From Limnephilus marmoratus (lineage: Eukaryota; Arthropoda; Insecta; Trichoptera; Limnephilidae), in assembly GCA_917880885.1 (NCBI GenBank), contig OU862913.1, positions 26,607,286 through 26,671,285 of the forward strand: 64,000 nucleotides of DNA. Reading direction: 5' to 3'. The notes under the pieces are model-generated. The model did no database searches and was not told the DNA's origin. It saw only the letters and a list, made by a program, of their open reading frames with translations. Below, piece after piece: positions 32,898 through 45,868 of the stretch; position 1 is the first letter of the stretch, and each line of letters opens with the position of its first letter. The translations under genes and the position numbers were made by a program.

Positions 32898-33419
32898 CCG
32901 GTCAAAGGCCGGAGCTGCAAATCTGAGGGCGTCATATGCGCATGCGCGAGAAAATAATTCAAATATTTGAATAATATTATCGATGAAAAACTTTTGGTCT
33001 GCGATTTTGACCCTTATATGTACAGAATTTGTATGAAGAACAGTGTCAAAATCGCTTGCGCCATCATTACTCTAGGTGGTGTTAAAAGTTTCATTCACCT
33101 TGTCACCCTGGAATATTTTTAAAACGATTTTATCCATGACAATGCGCTGTCATAATTTGCCGCGAATTTAACGGTCGCAATAAATGCGTGTATCGCGAAT
33201 AAAACGTCGTAAAACCTATTAATTTACGTAATAAATGCAAGTAATGTGGTTTTAGTAGATAGTTTATTGTGTTGTGAACGTGTTTCAGTCAATAAAATAT
33301 ACAATAGCTCAAAATTTATCAACAAAACATTCAATTCAAAATTCAAAGTGGTGGTTTTATTAGTGTTTTTTTTTGTGAAGTTCTGCGAATTTCCACGGAA
33401 TGGCCCGGCATTTGACCGG
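32898..33419. mobile_element. TTAA MITE family D, copy 3
   Basis: TTAA at 32894-32897 and 33420-33423. Clearest inverted ends: CCGGTCAAAGGCC and GGCATTTGACCGG. Confidence 0.8.
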
Positions 33420-33615
33420 TTAAAAAAAAAAAAAATCGTTTTATTACACCTAATTTAACAAACTAAGACTTTCTAATACCTAATTGAAGTTTGACTGGTC
33501 AAACCCCGATTTTATTAAATTGAGTTTTGACATTTGCCTGACCAAATTAGTTTCTCCTAGGTTTGACGAAAATTCTTTAGAGGCTGAAAAACTTCATTTG
33601 TTTTGGCTTTGACTA

Positions 33616-33774
33616 AGGGTTGGTTTCTTCATTTACCGAGAATGCTAAATGCAATGCTAATTGGAAAAATAAACGATCTTAATTTAAAATTTAAACGAAA
33701 TTTCTATGCATTTGACCGTTAACTTTTACAATTAGCATTGCATTTAGCATTCTCGGTAAATGAAGAAACCCACC
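33616..33774. mobile_element. Palindromic MITE with about 46-bp arms
   Basis: TTTCTTCATTTACCGAGAAT with GCTAAATGCAATGCTAATTG, perfectly mirrored at 33728-33774. Confidence 0.76.
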
Positions 33775-34039
33775 ATTAGACTTCAAATCAGACCTGAGGA
33801 TTGACTAGTCAAACCTAGGAGCGCCGGAGCTTCGATGATTGACTATAAAATATACATTTACGTTAGGGTGGTAAAGATGCATTTTCAAAAATCTTTATTT
33901 TAATCTTCGATTTAGCATTGGTCACTAGTATGGAAGACTGTAAATATAAAGTTGATTAATTTTTTAACAAAATTTTATTTAACAAATTGCTTTTATTCCA
34001 AAGCACTGATCAATGTAGATTATAGTGTCTTTTCACACT

Positions 34040-34330
34040 TTAAATTATTAAAAACATAAACATTAATAAATATTATTTGAGATTGTAATGATCCACAGCC
34101 AAAAACAGCCATTCTCATGTGATAAATATTAACCGTGTAAAATTTTTTGGCACATATCGTTTGGCATATCTCCCAGCTGAATGCAGGCGATAAAATCATC
34201 AATTAGCACCTTACATTGGAATACCTGTAGAACACACACAGCATTCCTGCGGTGATTGTAATAAATTTGGCATGCTGAGGGATTTAATGATTTCTGAACA
34301 CTTTCATTACAATACCGGTAAAACTATAAG
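34040..34330 (-). pseudogene. R1/Jockey-like LINE fragment (LINE-C copy 3, degenerate)
   Basis: YTVNIYHMRMAVFGCGSLQ parallels TVDICHMRMGRLYDSF of copy 2, and the upstream ATTACAATACCGGTAAAAC also matches. Heavily diverged, no tail. Confidence 0.6.
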
Positions 34331-34708
34331 AAGTACATTTTTGAAACAATCACTTCTCAATTAATTATGATAACAACACTCTTTTCCAATAAAGCTAGGT
34401 TAGGTTTAAACACTTTTTTACAGCACGACACGGTTAACTTAACAGTCAGTCAGATATTAGGGAAATATTTGAAACAAATAATTTTTATCAGAATTTTATA
34501 ATTTCAAAATAATTTATCTGAAATAACCCATATTTTTATGTAATATAAAATTAAATTAACAATTGCGACATTATGAAAGCACTGAAAATGACAAAAATAA
34601 CGCAGCTACTAGTAATTATGTTTAATTATACTATATAATAATGAATTTATCATTACAAAGGAAATTTTGTTCACAATTATTAAATCAACTGCGTGTAAAA
34701 TCCCAACT

Positions 34709-35450
34709 AACTAACTAACTAACCATCATGCAGTTTCCCCGCAGAGGTAGGCGGAGAGGACGGACCGCCAAACAACTCGGTCTTGGCACACACTCTTTGC
34801 CTCACTCACATTCATACATCGTCTCATACATTCTACGTCTTCTATTATTCTGACTTTTGACATGGCCCGACTCAAGCATCTGATTCACTTGATCGTGCCA
34901 TGTCTTCCTCGGGCGTCCCCGACTTCTTCTACCATTCACATTCGCGTCGTATATTCTTCTTACACAACTTTCTTCGTTCATTCGCTCTACATGCCCAAAC
35001 CATCTGAGGGTCCCTTTCTTAATCTTACTCATTATGCTTACATCAGCCTTACATTCTTTGCGGATATCCACATTTCTCACCCGATCATACATTGTTTTAC
35101 CACACATACGTCTCAGGGATCTCATTTCAACAGCATTCAGTTTACTTTCATCCTTCCCCTGCCAGTTCCATGCCTCACTGCCATACATCAGGGTAGGTAC
35201 CAGGACTCCATTGTGGACTGCTAGCTTCGCTTCTTTTGACAGTTTTTTATTAGCGCCAACGGCATTCAGTCCACCATTAATGGAGTTACCGGCATTCACC
35301 CTTCTTTCAATATTTCTATCAGCCTTCCCATCTCTCGTAAACATACTACCCAGATACACAAACTCATCCACCTGCTCCATTCATACAACTATGTTAAACA
35401 CTGTTTTCGTACTATCTCTTTCAAACACCATGACTTTAGAGTTACAGTAA
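34709..35450 (-). pseudogene. RTE-like non-LTR retrotransposon 3' fragment
   Basis: 192 codons stay open: EQVDEFVYLGSMFTRDGK, LMYGSEAWNWQGKDE, RRMCGKTMYDRVRN, KGTLRWFGHVERMNEE and RRSRGRPRKTW are the C-terminal thumb and tail of the RT. Upstream, SKVMVFERDS is readable before a stop. The 5' end is truncated near 35450; the 3' end is a TTAG-type repeat tail at about 34709-34725. Confidence 0.82.
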
Positions 35451-35884
35451 AATCCCACAAGTCATAAAAGAAATTTTCTCGTGAATGTATGAAAAACATG
35501 GCCGCGGTGGCGCAAATCAACAAATGTTCAATGCAGCCAACATAAACGTGATCATTAATTAAAGTTGTAGAAATACGGTTTAACAGTCACCGAGCAGAAA
35601 CACCATTTAACGATCGTAAAGTATTTTTTTATTAGCAAGGCTGTATGTCTTTAGTCCCTCTTCTGGTAGCCTGAAAAGTTAACCGTGTCAATCTGTATTA
35701 TATTATATTTCATGAAGAAAGGCTCCGCCGCACACAATTTTTAAATGTTTTTTCTATAACTTGAAAATATTATAATATAATGTAAACACTCGTAATAGTT
35801 AGGTTAAGACATAAACACTTTTTGGGTTAGGTTAGGTTGCCTGTCGTCATTATCGTTTTAAACACACGAAAAACCCACAAATCT

Positions 35885-36117
35885 TACAAGAGATCTATGT
35901 CGATCGAGATAGATATTGGGTGAGATCTTTTGTCAGATTTGTGTGATTTTCTATCGCTGTTAAATGAATAGATAAGCATGCATACTTGCAGGAACGTGTG
36001 TTTTAAACGACCTAAACTAACATATGTGACAGCTCACAGCTGAAATTCTGACATTGGCCGTTAGAAAAAACAAATAACAGATCTCGTTCCCACAAAAAAT
36101 AGAGAATAGCTCGGCGG
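35885..36117. mobile_element. MITE family G, copy 2
   Basis: Shares GATCGAGATAGATATTGGGT, ACAGCTCACAGCTG and the end AGAGAATAGCTCGGC with copy 1. Confidence 0.7.
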
Positions 36118-36506
36118 TTGTTTTATGTATTCAAATTACGGCAACACTTTTGCCACAAACTTAAAGGTCTTTGTTGGTTTCGCTTTAGTCTTTAGAAGTT
36201 ATATTATCCATTAAGAAATTTGCACGCATTGATCCATGAAGACGAGTGGATGTTGTATTGTGTTAGGTTAGGTTAGATTAGTATTTACGTGGTGTAACAT
36301 TGATTTCGTTCACAAAGATAAACATTGGTTGGAATTCACACATTGTTCTGTGAGATGAGATGATATTATGCTTTCAATAAAGTTAGAATTCACACAATGA
36401 AACACTGATTTAACAGATAAAGGTGTATATGTTTAGTAATATAATATATATATATACATGTAAACTCTGATTTAGTTTATGATAATGAATAATTATGTTA
36501 TATATA

Positions 36507-37833
36507 CAGTGAAACCCTCTTAATAAGTTCACTCTTAAAAAGTTTCATGGCTTAATTACTGGAGCTACAGCTTTTTAAAACTTTTTTCTCCGTTGGCTCC
36601 ACATTTTCAGATGATCATTTTTTAAATTTTTCGCCAACATTAAGAAAATCACACCTTTGAATTATAACATGGAGAAATAAAAACTTATTATAGTGCTATA
36701 TAGCCAATGAATTAACCTGTATTTTACCGTTTATCTCATATTTGTAGGATTTATAAAAAAAATATTAAAAAATAGTAAAGTTTATAACCGCGCGAGTCCT
36801 GCGTTTTTGTTACTTTGAAACTGCCGTGAGAGGTACGTATTCGAGTCAGAATATTTTCGATTTCTGTATATTATCTGTGGTCTTGATAATAAAAGGTGCA
36901 TATCTACGGAAAAAGGACTTAATTTTAACAGTAAACGCTGATCAGAAATTCTGCGTGAAAACAATATTTAAAAAAATTATTTTTAACATCGTTATAAAAT
37001 AGTCTATGAAGTTTGGATTTGCGACATCTATGGTCATAATAGATAAGGCATTTCAATAGTATCGTTTAAGTCCAAAATAACAAAAATGGGAGCTATAAAT
37101 ATTTAAAAAAAAATTGTCAAATCAAGGAGGTAATTGCCTTTTTTATCTGAAAAAACAATGGGAGACATTTAAAATGGCGCCAATATATAGCAAAAACGCT
37201 CTAGTGATTATGAAGTTTGGTTTTTGGGTCCATTAGTCACAAAATTGGCCAAATTTTTCCCATAAGCTTTTCGTGCTTAACCTCTAATTGGCCATTTACG
37301 CACGGGCGCGCGCGTCTTATGCGCATGCGCGAGAAAATAATTCGAAAATTTGAATAAAATTATCGACCAAAAACTGTTTGTCTGCGATTTTGGCCCTTCT
37401 ATGTACAGAATTTGTATGAGGAACAGGGTCAGAATCGCTTGCGCCAACATTACTCCAAGAGACGCGTAAAAATTTCATTCACCTTGCAACACCAGAATAT
37501 TTTTAAACGATTTTATCTGTGACTTAGAAATGTCAGATTTTGCCGCGAATTTACCCGTCACAATTTATGGGTGTTCCTCGACTAAAACATCGTAAAACCT
37601 ATTAATTTACGTAATTAATGCAAGTAGTGTTGTTTTGGTACATAGTTTATTGTTCTAAGAACATGTTTCAGTCAATATAATATACAATAGCTCAAAATTA
37701 ATCCAAAAACATTCAATTCAAAATTCAAAGTGGTGCTTTTTTAGTGAATTTTCGTGAAATGGCGTGACCTTTGACTGGTTAAGAAGTTTGTTTTTTCGCA
37801 TCCCTTGGAAAACTTCTCAAGAGGGTTTTACTG
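36507..37833. mobile_element. Pogo/Tigger-like non-autonomous element
   Basis: Ends CAGTGAAACCCTCTTAATAA and CTCAAGAGGGTTTTACTG, flanked by TA on both sides. Carries family D copy 4. Without that insert it is about 825 bp; no transposase. Confidence 0.72.
37281..37778. mobile_element. TTAA MITE family D, copy 4 (nested in pogo-like element)
   Basis: TTAA at 37277-37280 and 37779-37782. Ends CCTCTAATTGGCC and GACCTTTGACTGG. Confidence 0.78.
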
Positions 37834-38059
37834 TATTGTGTCATGTGAAACTACACTGAGAAACACTGATTTAGTTCATACACAATGTTGTTTTAAGTTA
37901 GGTTAGGCCAAGTTAGTATATAATATATACATTACAAAATGTGAAACTTATTTTGTTAAGTACTTATTCTATATTTAATATTCACACTGATTTAGTTCAT
38001 GAAGATGAATATTATGTATTACTTATGTGTGTATATATATATATTAGTTTGGTATGCAC

Positions 38060-38130
38060 ACTAATTAAGGTAAGGTTAGGTTAGGTGTGTGTAGACTGCA
38101 CTAGGTGCGAGTGTGAGGCTAGGTTAGGTT
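38060..38130. repeat. TTAGG-type runs
   Basis: Short runs of AGGTTAGGTTAGGT. Similar runs occur at about 6918, 32877, 35820, 55525 and 56361. They match the insect telomere unit in sequence but are short and scattered. Confidence 0.6.
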
Positions 38131-38193
38131 AGATCACGTATCGGTGTGCGCGGGGAGAAAGTATGAGGAGTGGGGGGAGCCCCCGGCGCGTCG

Positions 38194-38247
38194 CTAGGAG
38201 CTCCGGAGGTCCTTGAGGGGCAGAGCCCCGCTCCCGTAGGTCAGCTC
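38194..38247 (-). CDS. Candidate alternative last exon of the glutamate receptor
   Basis: A GC-rich island in AT-rich DNA with a good acceptor (TTCCACAG|GAGCTG). In phase 0 it reads ELTYGSGALPLKDLRSS then TAG. Phase 0 is what exon D, or the internal GGG|GTTAGT of exon E, would need, and like exon E it begins Glu-Leu. If real it puts the DIRS and LTR elements inside an intron. A phase-1 reading is also open for about 40 codons, so an exon of another gene is possible. Confidence 0.4.
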   Translation of the reverse strand, partial: ELTYGSGALPLKDLRSS

Positions 38248-38426
38248 CTGTGGAAGGGAACACATATATATAATATTTTTATTTATTTATTCTGGACGTG
38301 AGAACAATCTAGTTCGATTATCAGTCTTTATACAAATATGTAGGTAATTACAAAATTATACAAAAACCCACTCTAGTGACAATAATTAATATAAAGGGAG
38401 GCAAGAGACAAAAGAAACGTAAAGAG

Positions 38427-39073
38427 CAGGGGCGTAGCTACCCCGGGCTACAGAGGCCCCTAACGTGTGTAAGCAAAAATTAGTAAAATGTTATCAACAA
38501 TGTCACTTAATCTCGTGCTTTCCGGGAAAAAACTGTCATACGTGACTATAGAGTTTTCACTTCAGAAATGACAAAAGTCAAAAAAAGCAATCTCTTTTAT
38601 TCCCGGGTTAACCTCTAATTGGCCGGAGACGCGAATCCTCGCGCAGTTTGTGCGCATGCATGCGGAAAAAATTTCGAAAAAAATATGTTTGTCTGCGATT
38701 TTGACCCTTCTATGTACATAATTTGTATGAAGGACAAGGTCAGAATCGCTTGCGCCAACATTTACCTATAAGATAGTCAAAAATTTCATTCACCTGGCAA
38801 CCCCAGAATATTTTTGAATGATTTTATCTGTGGCATCAAACAACGGCAACCTTCAATACATGAAAATACCTGATCACGTATTGTACCGAGCAATAATAAG
38901 AATTTTGTTTTGATATTCTTCATTAGTGGTCGATTATTACTCTCAAAGCCATTTTTCTCATAATGCTGGGAGAATAGAGCATTTTTGTTTCTTTCGTGAG
39001 AAATCTTTACCCTTCATTTGGGCCCCCCAACTAATTTTGATACAGGGCCCCTCTAAGGCACGCTACGCCACTG
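38427..39073. mobile_element. hAT element carrying a truncated TTAA MITE
   Basis: Ends CAGGGGCGTAGC and GCTACGCCACTG; perfect 8-bp duplication GTAAAGAG. A left half of the TTAA MITE lies at 38612-38840. Confidence 0.82.
38612..38840. mobile_element. TTAA MITE family D, copy 5 (left half)
   Basis: TTAA at 38608-38611, then CCTCTAATTGGCCGGAGACG; similarity stops after GATTTTATCTGTGGCATC. Confidence 0.72.
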
Positions 39074-40017
39074 GTAAAGAGAAACACGAGTGACACATAA
39101 TAGAGCAATGGCAGAATGTTTTTTCTGTATGAGCTATTAACAAAAATGTCTACTTCAGCATATTCCTACTTATAGTTGACACATTTGGGCCGAAGAGTTA
39201 AACGGCGGAAATTAAGTGGAACGTTAATTTTGGATTTGAGATCAGAAGTTTGCGCGGCTCGTTTCTGCCCATTATATACAAATCTTAATTTTGGATTTGA
39301 GATCAGAATATCCAACCAAACTTAAAAAATATTTTTGTAATCAAAAGATGTATCAAATATCTAGTACGGATGTGAGCTACTTTATTTATTTTTGCTTAAA
39401 ATTATAAGATATAGGTCATTAAAGATTTTAGTGTTTCATGATTTGTGAGTAAATGAAAAACATTAAAAAAATAAATTGATTATAGTCTGTCAAATAAGAG
39501 TAGATAATATATGAGGGCGCCACTGTTGATCAAATGGCAATACTAAACACATAACTCATGGTGTTGAAGTAAAGCTGTGTAACCTACATTTTAATAAAAA
39601 ATTAAAAAGGCATAATAGTGGAAAAAATATTTTTTCATTGCAGTATAGATACCCGCCAATCTCAAAATTAGAAGTATATTATTATTTACTTTTGCGATTT
39701 TGTGTTAACATAATGAAGAATAACTATAATGTAATAAAATATAAAGCACAGTTTAAAAATTGCTCACATTATTTAATACTAGATAAAGTACTTAGCGTTG
39801 CCTGGGCTTTAGATCATGTATTTAATTTTAGATCTGAATATATTTAACTCATTCAGATCTAAAAGTAGTGTAACTAAACTCACCATTAGTGATTCTTCCT
39901 TTCTATCTATTGTTAAATTCAAATTAATGTTAAATTAAATTAAAGCAAATCGCTTTATAAGTCACCTTTTAATCAAATTTATGTCATGAAGAAAAAATGT
40001 GGTGTACTGTGTTCTAT
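39074..40017. other. No feature seen
   Basis: AT-rich DNA left of the LTR element; a 69-codon frame at 39638-39847 is unremarkable. Confidence 0.5.
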
Positions 40018-40021
40018 ACAT

Positions 40022-40736
40022 TGTAGCGGTAAGAACCGCTAAGACACTATATTGCTCAATGGATTCGACCAGTGTGGTTGGCAGCATTACAAGCCATCTG
40101 TATTCCGAGGTTGGTGCCCATGCTTCGCAATAGTTCGAGAGCGCCGCGGGCACATAAGCACTTCAGTTTGATTCCAGGCGACTTGTGAGACGGCCGACGG
40201 CATGTGGATCCTGACAGAAACTCGACGGGCAGAAGATCTCACAGATTCACAGACCTCATGGGAATTATCAATCACGTATCGTTATTATATTTTCATTGGT
40301 TTTCTCATACATAATTTAACATACTATTTGTCGTTTAATAGTTCTAGGGCAATTTTAATAAACGACTGGCGCTTTCCATCTTTCATTCTTAGAAGCAACT
40401 TATGATACAATATGCACTGTTTTCTTGGAGCAGTCACCATACCCTGAGATAATCATTTAATTTATTTAGAGTCTCTTTTGTTGATCAAACCTTGTATTTA
40501 TGATTAAATATTACATTCCCTTTATAGCCTTTAATTTCATTTAGTATTGACTACCATATTCACATGTCTTACCTACCCTGAGCTTAGCATTACCTTACTA
40601 CAAGATTTAACTTTCATAACCTCAATATTCCATTCTGACAGTTAAGATGTCGATACACACTTTTAAATACCACGAGGTTAACCAAATACGTTTAATTACG
40701 TTATATTTTGGCACCAACGTGACGTAAAACGTTTCA
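40022..40736 (+). repeat. 5' LTR
   Basis: TG...CA ended. Starts with a small palindrome AGCGGTAAGAACCGCT. Followed immediately by GTGGCGACCCAACGTG, the primer-binding region. Confidence 0.9.
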
Positions 40737-43700
40737 GTGGCGACCCAACGTGCTTTGAACTATTTTATCATATTTTGTTTCGTTTAAAATATATTATTTT
40801 GTGGGTATACATTTTTTTTTGACGGTGGAATTCTGTGAGGTCATCTGCGTTTCTAGATGGATTTACATGTAAGTCTTTTTGAACATTTATTGTTAATTTA
40901 TTATTGCATATTCTCTTTGTCAGCCTGGATCAAACTCATTATTTTATTCAATTCCCTTTGAAACTTTTATTGTAGCCGTGAATAATTAATTAATGCTCAA
41001 ATATTGTTCGCTTCTCGCAGATTAATTATGACAAACTTTGGAACCACTATTTGACTATTTGAATCTTAATTGTTCGTTGAATTTGAACGATCTATTTTAT
41101 CATATTCCTTGTTGTGTTCAATACATGAAATACAAAAATCGTCTAATTATTTTTTCCGATTTTTTTCAGAAAATGTAGGTACTTTTAGCCTCAGTTTGTC
41201 ACAATGTAGCATTCATGGCTTCAGGAATCACATGGCGTTAATCTGGGATTATAGGTTATAATGCCGAGTACAATTTAAATTGGACCACAATAATAATTAA
41301 ATTATGTAAGTTAATAATTATTTAAAAATTCTTTCTTGTGTTTTAAATCGGTTTCAGATTGAAATTTTGTTTCAGATTGTTAAGCGTCATTTTCGAATTA
41401 TTGATGTTCTTTAAAATTATTAGGAAAATCCTAACAACTAAATTTTATTTTTCATTTATGAATAGGGACCTTGGTGATTCTGCGCACCATACACTTTTAC
41501 TGGAAATTATCTGAGCTTCTTCATTATTTCTTAAAGATTATCGTATTTTTGAACATTTACATCCTGGTGATTTAGGGTATTGACAAAAAAAAAATTTTTT
41601 TCATGCGACCCAAGTGAATTTTTGTCACGAACAAGGCTATCTTTGTCAGCCGTTTGTTGTTTTTCTTCCTTTAACCAGGTTTCAAATATTTTATTTCTTT
41701 AAATAACTTTTCATAAATATGTTTTCAGTATGGCCAGCATTTTTCTAATGATAAGCGGTGGAAATCATTTTAGACGTCAGATTTCTTCACGCAGATCTGC
41801 GGAGGTTTTGCTGGGACCAGTTCTTCGCAACAAGCGGGTTTAATTTTTTTTTTCATTTATTTTATTACTAGTGGATATAATTGTATTGACAGATTTTGAC
41901 TTTTGGGAAGTTTTTAAATCATTAATTCTGTTATTATCTTCTTTTGGTAATTTTTTTAAATTATTAGATCCGTTTTGCAGTTGATGGTTTTTCAAATTTG
42001 TTGAGCTGACATGAAGATCGATGTTTTAGCTCATTCCTTTTGACAAATCTATCGTTTAGTTAATGGGGGATTTAAAATCTTTTTGGTTTAATTATCGATT
42101 TAAATCTAATTTTATTGGGGGTTGATAAACTTTACCGATGTCCTGATTTCAGAATAATCTGTACAGTATTCTGTTGCATCATGATATATTAAACTTTATC
42201 AGGGTAGATTCGTTCATTTTGTTAGCATCGGAGGACATTTTGGATATGTGTCTCGATTGAAAATTGCTGGTTTTAATCGGGACTTACAGATCACAATGAT
42301 TACTTTGATCTCTCAAATATTTAGTTTTATTGTTCTGTTGGATTTAAATTATTGGGTCATTTTCTTAAATTTTTTTTTAACTTCAGATCTTTTGCACATT
42401 TAATTTTGTTCTCAGGTTTTCTACTAAAAATGGGCATACGTATTGATTTCATCGGGATTTTTCATATGTACGTTTCAGGAGTTTAATTTACGGTTCATTC
42501 TGGGATTGTTATTACATCCTTTTAGGGTTATACATGTGATAACATATTGTTAGTTCGTGCTGTGTTTTTTTCTCTTAGTACGGATTTTACAAAAATTTTT
42601 TTTTTTATTTTTTTTTCAGGAAGTTTTTCTCATAGTGACATCTGTGGTCAGTCAGTAGTACTTTCTAGCATTGAGTTCTGAGGCCTCGCTTATTAAAAGC
42701 ATAGTAATATTCAGGTTACATAGTTTGACGATAGATGTCAGTAGTGGCATAACTGAATTAATATAAATATAAATCGAACAATTTTTGTCATGATTTACTG
42801 CGATACTTAAATTGGTTTTTGCGTGAGATCAGATAAAATTTGAGCGCACATCAAATTACACTTCCATAAGCACCATGTCTCTTTTGAGGGATTATTTTAT
42901 TTATTTATTAATTGTTATTAAATATTTTATTTGATAAATACAGCGTTGGTTTGTTCCGTCACAAATAAATGCTCATATTTTTCAATTGTGTTCGTGTACG
43001 TTTTGTCTGTCTGTAATTTGTCTTGTGTTCGTAATACATAGTCAGGTTGTTTTCTCGGGGTGGTGTAGTAAGTACCTGCATAAAACAGGTCATTCTTGCG
43101 GTGGTACCATATAACTGGTGTCGCAGTTTAATATTCTGATCAGGTATTACCTCGTCAGGTTTTCGCGGAAAATGCGAACGTTTAGCACATGAATATACAC
43201 ATGGGGCGTGGCTACGCTTATTTTATTGATCAATATTTGGAAGTTGGTTTCATATCATCTCTTCGGAGGATTTTTAAATGATGTGTAAACAGACTCTTGG
43301 TTATTGTTGATTTTGATGATAAGATTTGCATATTTTATCTGGTTCTGGTTAGTTCTGGATAATGGGAACAATTCATTTCCCATCTCCTCGGAGGTTTTAG
43401 CGGAATGACAGTTTGGCATAGGGCCGTAGGTGGTGGTTTAACACTAAACACATGTGGTACATCGTAATATGGTATTAATATTACATTAAATGGTGATAAA
43501 TTTCACTGCAATTCTATCTCTTTGAGGATTTACACGAGATTATGTGTACGTATTTAGTATTTATGTCTTGTGGTTGTTTAGGTTTAACAGTTATATTTTT
43601 ATGCGTGTTAATTAATTGTTCAGGAAAATATTTCGGAAGATAGTATAATTTTTTTCTACAATTTTATATTTCACATTATAAACGGGGTCATTTTACAATG

Positions 43701-45153
43701 AAGATATTTTTACATTATTTTTTATAAGAATTTTAAATAGTAATAAAAGATATTTCTTTTGTTTTAAAATAACAATTAACTTTCATTAATTTTCTACGTT
43801 GAGTGTTATGTGTTCACTTTGTTCCTGATCTCTGTTTCAGTTTGATTTTATGAGTTCATATTTGATTATTAATGTTGATCTTTTTACTGCACTTCGACCA
43901 TGATTATTTTTTTTTTACATTTGGAATTAGAGAGACAAAATTTTTTTTTAAGTCTGAAGTTAGACATTGTTAAATATTTAATAAATTTGGAATTATTTTC
44001 TGGGCGAATTCAGCGACATCTATGTTCTCAAATTATAATCAACACTATATTCTTGGGAAATGATTTAATATTTATTGATATAAATTTTACTTGCTGTTTT
44101 TGTGAAGTCTAATTGAATATAATCATATTGGCATTTTTCATTTTTGAATTTGATCGATTAATATTTATAATTTGAATATTGCGTTGTGCTTCTGTGGTGA
44201 TTAACATTATAACATACATAGATTTAAATGATGCATTCCATATGTTTTTCAAAGGTTATTTATAATATGGTCAGGGTGACTTTTTGCCTTTTAGGATCTC
44301 AGTCGATGAAGTTTTTAGTACTTTGGCACTGTTTTAATGTAATATAATATTTTAAAGTTTCCTTTTTTTAATTAGATTTTGTTTTGAGAAAACCAATTTT
44401 AGGCAGGTTCAGTTTTAGGGAACGACAAGAAACTGGATTATTTGGGTCTCACAATCTGGACTACTTCTTCAACTATTCGAACTACTTCACATCGGAAGTT
44501 CATCATCTTACTCGGATGGCGCATTTCATTGCAGTTTTCTGATCTCCACTCTATATGGAACTTCTTGCACTTTCTGTCACTCAAGGATTTTCTTCAGCTT
44601 TCACAAGATGCAGTCTTGATCATCATACATCTTCATTCATATTGGGCGGCAGAGCTAGCAGCGCGGGAAAATTTTCATCACCTACACAGAACCTCACTTA
44701 ATGACTTTCTTCTGCTCCAGTTTGGATTATTCATCATAAACGCAAATCAAGATCCAATTAGTGCGGCGATGTACGCAGACGGAGGAATGGTCTGATTTCG
44801 GCGTTTTTTTTTCCATCTCTACCTTGGGCCATCTGGGGTCATCAGTTATTGAATGCATCATAATAGGAGAGATGCTGCATAGTTTGACGCGACTTTCTTT
44901 TCATCGCTTTACATTGAAGTCATGCCTACAGTATTGCAGTACGGTGGTCACCGCTTCCTCCATGAAGTACATTATATGGATTGGGAGTACTTCTATCACC
45001 AGGATCCTTCCGGCTAACAATCATTATATTTTGGCGTCTTCCAAGACTAACATTTACGACCAAGGCTCACATAGTATGCAGTTCTCTTCAGGAAGTGACA
45101 CATGGACCTCATGATTTCCAGGAGGAAATATTTTCTCTTTGGTGGAGGGGTAA
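40737..45153 (+). other. LTR-element internal region, no coding capacity
   Basis: Strongly T-rich on the plus strand for most of its length, changing to a more balanced composition after about 44430. The last 700 bases carry overlapping frames of 94-117 codons without a recognised domain. No retroelement protein motif was found in any frame. Confidence 0.75.
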
Positions 45154-45868
45154 TGTAGCGGTAAGAACCGCTAAGACACTATATTGCTCAATGGATTCGA
45201 CCAGTGTGGTTGGCAGCATTACAAGCCATCTGTATTCCGAGGTTGGTGCCCATGCTTCGCAATAGTTCGAGAGCGCCGCGGGCACATAAGTACTTCAGTT
45301 TGATTCCAGGCGACTTGTGAGACGGCCGACGGCATGTGGATCCTGACAGAAACTCGACGGGCAGAAGATCTCACAGATTCACAGACCTCATGGGAATTAT
45401 CAATCACGTATCGTTATTATATTTTCATTGGTTTTCTCATACACAATTTAACATACTATTTGTCGTTTAATAGTTCTAGGGCAATTTTAATAAACGACTG
45501 GCGCTTTCCATCTTTCATTCTTAGAAGCAACTTATGATACAATATGCACTGTTTTCTTGGAGCAGTCACCATACCCTGAGATAATCATTTAATTTATTTA
45601 GAGTCTCTTTTGTTGATCAAACCTTGTATTTATGATTAAATATTACATTCCCTTTATAGCCTTTAATTTCATTTAGTATTGACTACCATATTCACATGTC
45701 TTACCTACCCTGAGCTTAGCATTACCTTACTACAAGATTTAACTTTCATAACCTCAATATTCCATTCTGACAGTTAAGATGTCGATACACACTTTTAAAT
45801 ACCACGAGGTTAACCAAATACGTTTAATTACGTTATATTTTGGCACCAACGTGACGTAAAACGTTTCA
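45154..45868 (+). repeat. 3' LTR
   Basis: Same length as the 5' LTR. The differences seen are GCACTTC against GTACTTC and ATACATAATT against ATACACAATT. Preceded by the purine tract and TAA, followed by ACATTCAG. Confidence 0.9.

Larger units (their letters stand above)
40022..45868 (+). mobile_element. Young non-autonomous LTR retrotransposon (LARD type)
   Basis: Two 715-bp direct repeats bound 4417 bp of internal DNA. The LTRs begin TGTAGCGG and end CGTTTCA; I saw only two differences between them, both transitions. A 4-bp target duplication ACAT flanks the element (40018-40021 and 45869-45872). After the 5' LTR is a primer-binding site starting TGGCGACCC; before the 3' LTR is a polypurine tract GGTGGAGGGG. 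The internal region is T-rich with no frame over about 117 codons and no gag, RT or integrase motif. It must have been mobilised by proteins from another element. Confidence 0.9.

Noticed and set aside
32480..33840. Composite element bounded by CCTAGGTTTGAC and GTCAAACCTAGG
   Set aside because: The words recur several times in both orientations, but I could not fix ends or a target duplication.
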